Position numbers and translations under genes: made by a program
Source: E44-bin32 sp034430615
GTDB taxonomy: Bacteria > Chloroflexota > Anaerolineae > Anaerolineales > E44-bin32
Assembly: GCA_034430615.1 (NCBI GenBank)
Contig: DAOUEJ010000166.1
Span: forward strand, 1-23,226
Direction: 5' to 3'
Length of the DNA: 23,226 nucleotides
Notes under the pieces: generated by a model
The model's input: the letters and a program-made list of their open reading frames with translations, nothing else
What the model was told of the DNA's origin: nothing
Databases searched by the model: none
In this document: positions 8,064-15,048 of the stretch, in pieces
Layout: each line of letters opens with the position of its first letter
Numbering within the stretch: the stretch's first letter is position 1

Positions 8064-8909
8064 ATGCCAAATGAGGTTCGGATCGATGCACTGCTGCCGC
8101 CGGAGATGGCGCGCCGGGCTGAATACTTGGGCGTCAGCAAGGCTGAAGCGCCGGTGCTGCGTACGTTCGTGCTTGCGGTTCTGGCGGGCGCCTTTATCGC
8201 GCTGGGCGCGATCTTCGCCACCACCGTCTCCGCCGGAACCGCGGGCGTGCTGCCCTACGGGGTCGCCAAGCTGCTGGTCGGATTCGTCTTCAGCCTGGGC
8301 CTGATCCTGGTCGTGATCGGCGGGGCCGAGCTCTTTACCGGGAACAACCTGATCGTGATGGCCTGGGCCAGTCGCAAAGTGACAACCCGCGCGTTGCTTT
8401 GGAATTGGGCGCTGGTCTACGCCGGCAACTTCATCGGCTCGCTTGGCACAGCCGTTATGCTCATGCTCAGCAAGCAGTACACCTTCGGGGGCGGGGCAGT
8501 CGGCGTCAGCGCTCTTTCGATCGCCCTGGGCAAGGTTAACCTAGGATGGATCCAGGCGCTGGCGCTGGGGATGCTGTGCAACATCCTCGTCTGCCTGGCG
8601 GTCTGGCTCACCTTCAGCGCCCGCAGCACGGTTGACAAGATCGCCGCCATTCTCTTCCCGATCGCGGCCTTTGTCGCTGCCGGCTTTGAACACAGCGTGG
8701 CCAATATGTACTTCGTTCCAATCGGGCTGCTGATCAAGGCCTTCGATCCAGCCTTCGTGCTCACGACCGGCCTCGATCTCACGCGCCTTACCTGGAGCAA
8801 CTTCATCCTGGCAAACCTGATCCCGGTCACAATCGGCAACCTGATCGGCGGTTCGGTTTTTGTGGCCGCCGTGTACTGGTCCGTCTTTCTGCGACAGGCG
8901 GAAGCTTGA
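8064..8909 (+). CDS. Formate/nitrite transporter (FNT) family channel
   Basis: A 281-residue integral membrane protein of the FocA/NirC family, which forms pentameric channels for formate, nitrite, hydrosulfide or related small anions. Hallmarks are GGAELFTGNN (near 86-95), the MLCNILVCLAVW block (170-181), and GFEHSVANMYFVP with the central pore histidine H210. Six helices are apparent, beginning near residue 33 after a hydrophilic N-terminus. A GGGAGAGG ribosome site lies eight bases before the ATG. It is followed after 17 bases by a small ligand-binding-domain gene and is likely co-transcribed with it. Which anion is carried cannot be told from sequence: no pyruvate-formate lyase or nitrite reductase is in the window. 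Confidence 0.93.
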   Translation: MPNEVRIDALLPPEMARRAEYLGVSKAEAPVLRTFVLAVLAGAFIALGAIFATTVSAGTAGVLPYGVAKLLVGFVFSLGLILVVIGGAELFTGNNLIVMAWASRKVTTRALLWNWALVYAGNFIGSLGTAVMLMLSKQYTFGGGAVGVSALSIALGKVNLGWIQALALGMLCNILVCLAVWLTFSARSTVDKIAAILFPIAAFVAAGFEHSVANMYFVPIGLLIKAFDPAFVLTTGLDLTRLTWSNFILANLIPVTIGNLIGGSVFVAAVYWSVFLRQAEA

Positions 8910-8926
8910 TCGCCGGGGGTGAAACC

Positions 8927-9157
8927 ATGAAAGCCTACATTCTGATTGATATCCGCACCGGTGAGATCGAGCAGGTAGTGCACCATCTCAAGCGCGTCAG
9001 CGGCGTGGTCGAGGCACACATGACCTTTGGCCCGTACGATGCTGTAGCCGTGGTTGAAGCTGCCGACGTCGCCGGCGTGGGCAAGGTTTTGGCCTCCGGC
9101 ATACAGCCCATCCCGGGCGTGGTCGAGACACTCACCTGCCTGGCCGTTGAAAGCTAG
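8927..9157 (+). CDS. Stand-alone Lrp/AsnC ligand-binding (RAM) domain protein
   Basis: A 76-residue protein consisting only of the alpha/beta effector domain found at the C-terminus of Lrp/AsnC regulators. KAYILIDIRTGEIEQVVHHLKRVSGVVEAHMTFGPYDAVAVVEAADV is followed by the PIPGVVETLTCLAV strand. The usual DNA-binding winged helix is absent. Such single-domain proteins form oligomers that may bind amino acids or modulate partners. I chose ATG 8927, preceded by GGGGGTGA four bases upstream; an in-frame TTG at 8906 overlaps the FNT stop. The adjacent FNT gene suggests a possible role in controlling that channel, but this is inference from proximity. Confidence 0.85.
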   Translation: MKAYILIDIRTGEIEQVVHHLKRVSGVVEAHMTFGPYDAVAVVEAADVAGVGKVLASGIQPIPGVVETLTCLAVES

Positions 9158-9169
9158 CATCCTTCCCGA

Positions 9170-9206
9170 CATCATCCCTTGCGCTGGGATGATGGAGCTT
9201 TGCTCC
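9170..9206. repeat. Two adjacent hairpins after the RAM-domain gene
   Basis: A perfect nine-base inverted repeat (CATCATCCC at 9170-9178 and GGGATGATG at 9186-9194, seven-base loop) is followed at once by GGAGC-TTT-GCTCC (9194-9206). They lie 12 bases past the stop of the plus-strand gene and could act as part of the transcript 3' end. No T-run follows the first stem. Confidence 0.5.
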
Positions 9207-9230
9207 AACGCCTGCCTTCTTAATCCTGAC

Positions 9231-9264
9231 ATCGTAGAGGCGCACGGCTGTGCGCCTCTACGAT
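9231..9264. repeat. REP-like perfect 15-bp hairpin in convergent gap
   Basis: The arms ATCGTAGAGGCGCAC (9231-9245) and its exact complement (9250-9264) flank a four-base GGCT loop. The element lies between convergent genes ending at 9157 and 9303. The core GTAGAGGCGCAC/GTGCGCCTCTAC resembles dispersed palindromes that I recall from other Chloroflexota and cyanobacterial genomes. It could also serve as a bidirectional terminator; the flank ATTTCATT is only weakly T-rich. No second copy was found in this window. Confidence 0.7.
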
Positions 9265-9302
9265 ATTTCATTGGATTGCGGTTCCGGGTGTGGTGAAACC
9301 CC

Positions 9303-11837
9303 TCAACCCAATAGTTCTGCCAGCAAACGGGCAGTAAGCACCTTTACCTCGACCCCGCCCGGACCGGTCGGGCCGACGCAGGCCGGACAGCCCTCCTGAC
9401 AGCGGCAGGACTGGATCAGCTCCAGCGCAGCGGCCAGCAGTTCTTCGTGCCGCTCATACAACCGCTCGGCCAGACCGAGCCCCTCCGGAATGCGGTCGTA
9501 GAGCGTGATCGTCGGCGCCCGCGTGTCCCGAGAGCGGACCTCTGTCATCACACCCAGGTCGCGCGGGTCACACATCAGGTAGAGCGGGGCGATATTGCCC
9601 AGCGCATAGGAGAGACCCCCCAGCGCACTGCGTTTCCCGCGCGCCGCTTCCGCCCGATGGTGACAGCTCGGGCACAGCGTGATCAGGTTGTCAAGGTCGT
9701 TGGCCAAACGGTCGTTGCAGTTCTCACCAGGGATGAAGCCGAATTCCCGGAAGGGGCGGATGTGGTGGACATCGTGCTCGCGGCCATCCCGCTGTGGCGC
9801 GCCGCACTGCCGGCAGACGTACCCATCGCGCGCCTGGGCCGCCTGGCGTGCGGATGGCCAACTCGGACCGTATTCCTGCGGCGGGAGCAGCACACCCTCC
9901 ATCTCAAGCCGGGTCACAAGGCCTGGATCGAGCCACAGCCAGTAGGCGCTTGTTTCGTAGGTTCGTGCGGGTAGATCGATGACGCCATAACCGAGCGTCT
10001 CATGTGTGTAGCGCTTGACCTTACGGTAGGAGGTCGCCTGGGCTGTGATCGCCACCCAACCATGTGCACGCCGGGCAGGTCTACCTTCATCGGCATCGTA
10101 AACCTCGAGCACTTCCAGTTCAACCCTTTCCGAGGCATCACTGTAGTAGTCGAGTTCGGCCGGCTGCACCGTCGCCAGCGCATTCTCCCAGTCCAGCGTC
10201 TGTACCAGGTATGTGCGTCCTTCATGGATGTAAACCGCGCCTTCGTGCAGCAGCACTGGGGCGGTTGTCGAATCGACCTCCCCGATGACCTCTGGGCGGC
10301 CGTCCTTCACAGCCTGGATCACAACCGTCTCATCGCTGCTCGAACGGAGTGAGACGCCCTCGGCCGGGTAAACCTCGGCGATCCAATGGTAGCTGTCACC
10401 GCCCGCGTGCAGTTCACCCTCCTCGACCAGGAAATCCAGTAACTCCCGCACGTTGCCGAAGCTGCCGAAGCCTTCGTCCTGTTCAAAGGGAAGTTCAAAA
10501 GCCGCACAACGCAGGTGGCGGAGCAAGATCGCCAGGTTGTCGGGGTTGATCAACCCCATCTCAGGCGAGCGCTCAAAGAGATACGCCGGATGGTTCGCCA
10601 CAAACTGATCGAGTGGCGCCGCCGAGGCGACCAGGACCGCAGCCGAGATCTCGCTCCTGCGCCCGGCGCGGCCGACCTGCTGCCACAGGCTGGCGATCGT
10701 GCCCGGGTAGCCCGCCACGACCGCAGCCCCGAGCTGCCCGATATCGACTCCCAGCTCAAGTGCATTGGTCGCGACAACGCCGCGCACCTCGCCCTCGCGT
10801 AAGCCACGCTCGATCGCCCGCCGCTCGAGCGGCAGATACCCGCCGCGGTAGCCGCGAATTGCTTCTGGCTCACCCCCTCCGGCGGCATAGGAATCGCGCA
10901 GGTATCCCAGCAATAGCTCAGTCGTCATGCGCGCACGGGCAAAGACAACGGTTTGGACTCCTTCCTGCAAAAACAAATCCGCTAGTCGGGTCGCCTCCAG
11001 GGTATATGCCCGGCGTATGCCGAGGGTAGGCTCGACCATCGGTGGGTTGTAGATCAGGACATGCTTCTCGGCGCGTGGTGACCCGTCCATGTCCTGCGAG
11101 ACCAGATGGACCGGCTTTTCAATCAAGCGCTCAGCCAACTCACGCGGGTTGGCGATCGTAGCCGAGGTGAGCAGGACGCGGGGTTCGGATCCGTGAAAGC
11201 GGCACAGGCGCCGCAGACGCCGCAGCAGGTTGGCCACATTCGAGCCAAACACGCCGCGGTAGACATGCAGTTCATCCAGGACGATCCAGCGCAGGTTCTG
11301 AAAGAAGTCTGCCCAGCGGGGGTGATGGGGCAAGATGCCCGCGTGAAGCATGTCGGGGTTGGTAAGGAGGATGCGTGCGCTCTCGCGTACCCCGGCCCGC
11401 TGGGCCCGGGCAGTATCGCCATCATAGGTCCGAACCGGTACCTGCTCCACCGCACCCAGCACCTCCAGGAACTGGTTCAGCGCGGCGGTCTGATCCTGGG
11501 CGAGCGCCTTGGTCGGGAAGAGGTACAGGGCCCGTGCCTGCGGATCATTGAGCAGCGTCTGCAAGACGGGCAGGTTGTAGCAGAGCGTCTTGCCGGAGGC
11601 GGTGCCCGTGACTACGACGACGTTCTCACCGGAAAGGGCCGCTTCGACGGAAGCCACCTGGTGCGTATAGAGCGGGGAAGCGCCGACCTGGCGCAGCGCC
11701 GACACGAGCCTGGGATCCAGCGCCTGTGGGAAATCGGCATAGCTGGCGGGCCGGGCCGGGATCCTCTCCCAGGCGATAATATTGTTCATCAGCCTCGGAT
11801 CGAGGCGTAAACGCTCGAGAGCGTCTGAGATCGACAT
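9303..11837 (-). CDS. Hrq1/MrfA-type SF2 helicase with inserted HNH nuclease domain
   Basis: An 844-residue superfamily-2 DNA helicase. Q-motif region THQ (58-60), Walker A GTASGKT (78-84), motif II DELH (188-191), SAT (225-227), motifs near TNALELGVDIG (357-367) and VI QVGRAGR (387-393) are all intact. A winged-helix/beta region follows to about residue 650. The C-terminus has the DUF1998/MZB zinc-binding domain: C756 in MCDPRDLG, and a cluster of C811, C813, C817 and C820 in CRCQEGCPACVGP. Between these, residues 659-730 form a complete HNH module: CRQC (675-678), DVHHIRP with H691/H692, NLITLC and CPSCHH (722-727). Relatives unwind DNA in mitomycin-type damage repair. The ATG at 11837 follows a TATAAT by nine bases, suggesting a leaderless transcript. 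It is cytosolic and monocistronic. Confidence 0.93.
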   Translation of the reverse strand: MSISDALERLRLDPRLMNNIIAWERIPARPASYADFPQALDPRLVSALRQVGASPLYTHQVASVEAALSGENVVVVTGTASGKTLCYNLPVLQTLLNDPQARALYLFPTKALAQDQTAALNQFLEVLGAVEQVPVRTYDGDTARAQRAGVRESARILLTNPDMLHAGILPHHPRWADFFQNLRWIVLDELHVYRGVFGSNVANLLRRLRRLCRFHGSEPRVLLTSATIANPRELAERLIEKPVHLVSQDMDGSPRAEKHVLIYNPPMVEPTLGIRRAYTLEATRLADLFLQEGVQTVVFARARMTTELLLGYLRDSYAAGGGEPEAIRGYRGGYLPLERRAIERGLREGEVRGVVATNALELGVDIGQLGAAVVAGYPGTIASLWQQVGRAGRRSEISAAVLVASAAPLDQFVANHPAYLFERSPEMGLINPDNLAILLRHLRCAAFELPFEQDEGFGSFGNVRELLDFLVEEGELHAGGDSYHWIAEVYPAEGVSLRSSSDETVVIQAVKDGRPEVIGEVDSTTAPVLLHEGAVYIHEGRTYLVQTLDWENALATVQPAELDYYSDASERVELEVLEVYDADEGRPARRAHGWVAITAQATSYRKVKRYTHETLGYGVIDLPARTYETSAYWLWLDPGLVTRLEMEGVLLPPQEYGPSWPSARQAAQARDGYVCRQCGAPQRDGREHDVHHIRPFREFGFIPGENCNDRLANDLDNLITLCPSCHHRAEAARGKRSALGGLSYALGNIAPLYLMCDPRDLGVMTEVRSRDTRAPTITLYDRIPEGLGLAERLYERHEELLAAALELIQSCRCQEGCPACVGPTGPGGVEVKVLTARLLAELLG

Positions 11838-11846
11838 CGTGCAGCG

Positions 11847-11852
11847 ATTATA
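11847..11852 (-). promoter_or_regulatory. -10 box of the helicase gene, leaderless geometry
   Basis: On the minus strand a perfect TATAAT ends nine bases before the ATG at 11837. Transcription would start at or next to the start codon, and no ribosome site exists between them. No clear -35 hexamer is seen. Confidence 0.5.
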
Positions 11853-12075
11853 CCTTCCGGCTCCCGGCCTGCTCGGGGCTAGCTGTGCAAAGCCCCATGC
11901 CTCGCAAGTATCGCAGTGCCAGTATGCAGCCGTCGGAGCTTCCTGCGCGAATCGATGCTGGGCTCGGATAGTACCATTCGGCAGCGATTCGAATGGGATC
12001 TTAATTGCCGGTGGAAGGGTGAGATTCTACGCTCGGCTGGGATCGATGCCTGGCCGTAGACCTGGCAATGCTGAG
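11853..12075. other. Intergenic stretch without recognised gene
   Basis: This is the largest gap in the window. It separates the end of the Feo1 operon from the helicase promoter. I see one inverted repeat, CCATTCG (11974-11980) with CGAATGG (11990-11996), but no T-run, tRNA, convincing terminator or translated frame. Anything else it may hold is not apparent by eye. Confidence 0.4.
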
Positions 12076-12750
12076 CTAGGCAGGTTCGACGAAGATCTGC
12101 CGCGTCACATGTGGACCGAGCACGACCGGTTCCTGCCGCCCTTCGATCCTGAGCGTCAGGTTGTCGTCGTAAGGCGATCTTTCGATCACTTCCAGTGTCG
12201 AATCCGGCACCAATCCTAATTGGCTCAGATAGCGCAGCAGGCCTGGATCACTATCGCGCACACGCCGCACTGTGGCCCTCCCCACTGGTTCCATTTCGCT
12301 CAACGGGAACCCGATTGTCGGCGGAAGCTGCAGATCAGAGGTCGGGATCGGATCACCATGCGGGTCATATGTGGGGTGTCCGAGTTCTTGTGCGATGCGA
12401 TCCTCGAAGCCCTCCGAAATGACGTGCTCCAGGCGGTCGGCCTCGTCATGCACCTCGTCCCAGGTAAAACCCAGCTTTTCCTGCAGGAACATCTCGAGCA
12501 GGCGATGATGACGGACTATCTCAAGGGCGACGGTCATCCCGTCCGGGGTCAGCGAAACCCCGCGATGCTTCTGGTAATCGATCAAGGGCGTCTCCATGCC
12601 TGCCAGCTTCTGAACCATCCCGGTCACCGAGGCGGGAGAAATGCAGAGCACCTCGGCCAGCCTGGTCGTGCTGGCCCGGCCATCTTCGAGTGACAACTCG
12701 TAGATCGCCTTAAGGTAGTCCTCAACGGCATGCGTTAACCCCGCACGCAT
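12076..12750 (-). CDS. DtxR-family metalloregulator with MntR-like ligand set (Feo1)
   Basis: A 224-residue DtxR/MntR-type repressor. The winged helix (residues 8-75) begins HAVEDYLKAIYEL, the dimer/metal domain covers about 76-140, and the C-terminal SH3/FeoA-like domain about 150-224. Aligned to C. diphtheriae DtxR, ancillary-site residues are H82, E86 and H101. The primary-site positions are D11 (DtxR Met10), D105 (DtxR Cys102), E108 and H109. Asp at the first position is as in B. subtilis MntR, pointing away from strict iron sensing. I chose ATG 12750 with GAGGAG seven bases upstream; the frame extends to 12816 but that part overlaps the FeoB permease gene. It sits 25 bases after that gene and ends the operon, probably regulating it. 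Confidence 0.9.
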   Translation of the reverse strand: MRAGLTHAVEDYLKAIYELSLEDGRASTTRLAEVLCISPASVTGMVQKLAGMETPLIDYQKHRGVSLTPDGMTVALEIVRHHRLLEMFLQEKLGFTWDEVHDEADRLEHVISEGFEDRIAQELGHPTYDPHGDPIPTSDLQLPPTIGFPLSEMEPVGRATVRRVRDSDPGLLRYLSQLGLVPDSTLEVIERSPYDDNLTLRIEGRQEPVVLGPHVTRQIFVEPA

Positions 12751-12775
12751 CGCGCTCCTCTTCCAGCTATGCGTT

Positions 12776-14212
12776 TCATATAACACCCGCCAGCAGGCGC
12801 CAGATCTGTGCGACAAAAAATACCACCAGGAAGCCCATGCCCAGCGGGAGCAAACCCGCCAAAGCGGTCCAGCGCAGGCTGCCGGTCTCCTTGTAGATCG
12901 TATAGAGGGTGGTGCTGCACGGGTTGTGGATTAGACTGAAGAGCATCAAGTTCACAGCGGTGAGCAATGTCCAACCCCCTGCGTGTAGGATGGCCAGGGT
13001 GGCACTCCCCGAACCGGCATCAAACATCACTCCGGCTCCGCCCCCGACCCCGCTCATCCCCGCCGTCAACGCGGTCAGCATCAGGACGGTCGGGATCACG
13101 ATTTCGTTGGCCGGTATAGCGACGATATAGGAGACTAGGATGACGCCGTTTAACCCGAGCAACAAACCGATGGGGTTAAGGAAGTTGATCACGTGTTCAG
13201 CTACGCTCAGTCCCTCGATGGTAAGGTTGGCGCTGAGCCAGATGACGGCGCCGGCCGGCAAGGCGAACACCAATGCCCGCCACAGGACATAAACCGTGCG
13301 GTCGATGAGCGAGGTGTAGATCGTCTGCAGGATGCGTGGCGGCCGATAAGGCGGCAGCTCAAGGCTGAAGGTCGAGACCTCACCCCGCAGCACGGTGCGT
13401 GAAAGCCCCCAGGATGTAGCGAAGGTCAGCAGAACGCCCAGCATGGCAATCCCAACCACCGCCAGCGCTGAGATTATGCCTGATAGATAGGCTGGCGCGA
13501 GCGCTCCGACAAAGATCGTCGCCAGCAGGATCTGGGTCGGCCAGCGGCCGTTGCATAGCGCGAAGTTGTTGGTGAGGATGGCGATCAAGCGCTCGCGCGG
13601 GCTGTCGATGATGCGCGTGGCAATGACCCCGGCCGCGTTGCACCCGAAGCCCATCATCATGCTCAGTGATTGCTTGCCGTGCGCACCGGCACGCTTGAAA
13701 ACCGCGTCCAGGTTAAAGGCCACGCGCGGCAGGTAGCCAAAATCCTCTAGCAGCGTAAAGAGCGGGAAAAAGATCGCCATGGGCGGCAGCATCACGCTCA
13801 CGACCCAGGCTGTTGCTAGGTACATCCCGTCGATGAGCAGGCCGCTGAGCCAGGCCGGCAAATGGATCGCGGCCGCTGCGACGTGCAGAGCCGGGTAAAC
13901 CCGACCGAGCAAGATGGACGCAATCCATTTTGAGGGGATGTTGGCCCCGGTGATCGTGATCCAGAACACGAGCGCGAAGAGCAGCATCATGATCGGGATG
14001 CCCCACCTGCGGCTGGTCACCAGGCGGTCAATCGTTCGATCGAGATCGAAGCGACCCTCACCCTTGCGCTGTACCGCACGATCGGCAAGGCGTGCCGCCT
14101 CGGTGTAGATCGACTCGACCAGAACTTCATGGATGTTTCCACCCGATTGCCAGCGAAGCGCCCGCGCTGCTTCGAGCAACTGTTCCGCGTTCTGCGTGTC
14201 CGGTTGGTTCAT
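12776..14212 (-). CDS. feoB: FeoB-like permease subunit, divergent type (Feo1)
   Basis: A 478-residue membrane permease corresponding to the C-terminal half of FeoB, without its GTPase. A cytosolic N-terminus (1-70) with the ESIYTEAARLADRAV helix leads into about eight to nine membrane segments. Gate regions are present but altered relative to canonical FeoB. GFGCNAAGV keeps C191, NNFALCNGRWP keeps C220 but replaces the usual SCGAR/SCSAR, and IPANEIVIP has N369-E370 where FeoB normally has Lys-Glu. LLEDFGYLPRVAF (154-166) and HNPCSTTLYTIYKETG (429-444) match conserved blocks. Its ATG overlaps the GTPase-gene stop (ATGA), ensuring equal synthesis. It should import a divalent cation; ferrous iron is the default family role, but the changes allow another metal. 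Confidence 0.92.
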   Translation of the reverse strand: MNQPDTQNAEQLLEAARALRWQSGGNIHEVLVESIYTEAARLADRAVQRKGEGRFDLDRTIDRLVTSRRWGIPIMMLLFALVFWITITGANIPSKWIASILLGRVYPALHVAAAAIHLPAWLSGLLIDGMYLATAWVVSVMLPPMAIFFPLFTLLEDFGYLPRVAFNLDAVFKRAGAHGKQSLSMMMGFGCNAAGVIATRIIDSPRERLIAILTNNFALCNGRWPTQILLATIFVGALAPAYLSGIISALAVVGIAMLGVLLTFATSWGLSRTVLRGEVSTFSLELPPYRPPRILQTIYTSLIDRTVYVLWRALVFALPAGAVIWLSANLTIEGLSVAEHVINFLNPIGLLLGLNGVILVSYIVAIPANEIVIPTVLMLTALTAGMSGVGGGAGVMFDAGSGSATLAILHAGGWTLLTAVNLMLFSLIHNPCSTTLYTIYKETGSLRWTALAGLLPLGMGFLVVFFVAQIWRLLAGVI

Positions 14213-15048
14213 CGGGCCGCCTCCGGGACGGGTTGGCCCATCACCCGGTTCTCGTCGAGCAGCCCGTGTGAGAGATCGCCCAGCTCACCGGCCTGGATTG
14301 CTTCAGAAATGCGCTCGTCCCCATCGAGCAAGCGCAGTGCAACCCAACGAGCGTTAGGGAGATCCGGGTATTGCCGCTGGACCTGGGCTTTGAGTTTGTT
14401 CACGATCGTTTCCAATTCGGGTGCCAGCGAATGCACGCGCTGTGGTTTGGGACGCAGCACGCCATTGGCGACGTCAGCCACGGTAGCCACCAGTTGCTCC
14501 ATACCGCGCCCGTAGCGGGCGGAAGTGGGCACGACCGGCACGCCCAGATCGCGGGCCAATCGGCGGTCATCGACTTGCATCCCATGCCGGTCGGCCTCGT
14601 CCATCAGGTTCAAGCAGATGACAACACGCTCGGTGATCTCCATCACCTGCAGCGCCAGGTTCAGATTGCGCTCCAGGCGGGTAGCGTCGACGACGACGAT
14701 GCTCACATCAGGTTGACCGAAGAGCAGGAAGTCACGTGCCACCTCTTCATCCATGGATGTTGAGAGCAGCGAGTAGGTGCCTGGAAGATCAACTAATTTG
14801 AATTTGTGCTCACCATATTCAAACCCGCCCTCGGCCCGCGTTACCGTTTTTCCGGGCCAGTTGCCCGTATGCTGTCGCAGGCCGGTCAGGGCGTTGAAAA
14901 CCGTGCTCTTCCCGGTGTTCGGGTTGCCGGCAAGGGCGACGACGTAGTCCCAATCGCTCATATCGACGCCAAGCTTGAGCAGGTTTGCTGCGTTGTGCAC
15001 AGGGCAGGTTTCGCACCCAGCCTGAAATTGGATCGGGCTTTCACTCAT
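14209..15048 (-). CDS. feoB: FeoB GTPase subunit with S domain (Feo1)
   Basis: A 279-residue soluble G protein equal to the N-terminal half of FeoB. G1 is GNPNTGKS (41-48), the G2 threonine is T68 in NWPGKTV, G3 DLPG (87-90), G4 NLMD (147-150), and G5 lies near SARYGRG (177-183). The helical S (GDI-like) domain is retained: RVHSLAPELETIVNKL to RWVALRLLDGDERISEA, about 204-255. A 35-residue N-terminal extension carries CETC (C12, C15), which is not part of classical E. coli FeoB and could bind a metal or cluster. It has no membrane helix. Start and stop both overlap neighbours as ATGA. It would energise or regulate the separate permease encoded next. Confidence 0.95.
   Translation of the reverse strand: MSESPIQFQAGCETCPVHNAANLLKLGVDMSDWDYVVALAGNPNTGKSTVFNALTGLRQHTGNWPGKTVTRAEGGFEYGEHKFKLVDLPGTYSLLSTSMDEEVARDFLLFGQPDVSIVVVDATRLERNLNLALQVMEITERVVICLNLMDEADRHGMQVDDRRLARDLGVPVVPTSARYGRGMEQLVATVADVANGVLRPKPQRVHSLAPELETIVNKLKAQVQRQYPDLPNARWVALRLLDGDERISEAIQAGELGDLSHGLLDENRVMGQPVPEAAR

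Noticed and set aside
11974..11996. Inverted repeat CCATTCG/CGAATGG as a terminator for Feo1
   Set aside because: Seven-base arms, a nine-base loop and no T-run on either side make intrinsic termination unconvincing.
14205..14215. Feo1 GTPase/permease split as a sequencing frameshift
   Set aside because: The junction is a clean ATGA overlap, both proteins have natural termini, and the permease N-terminus begins with its own non-homologous lead-in. Feo2 is also split.
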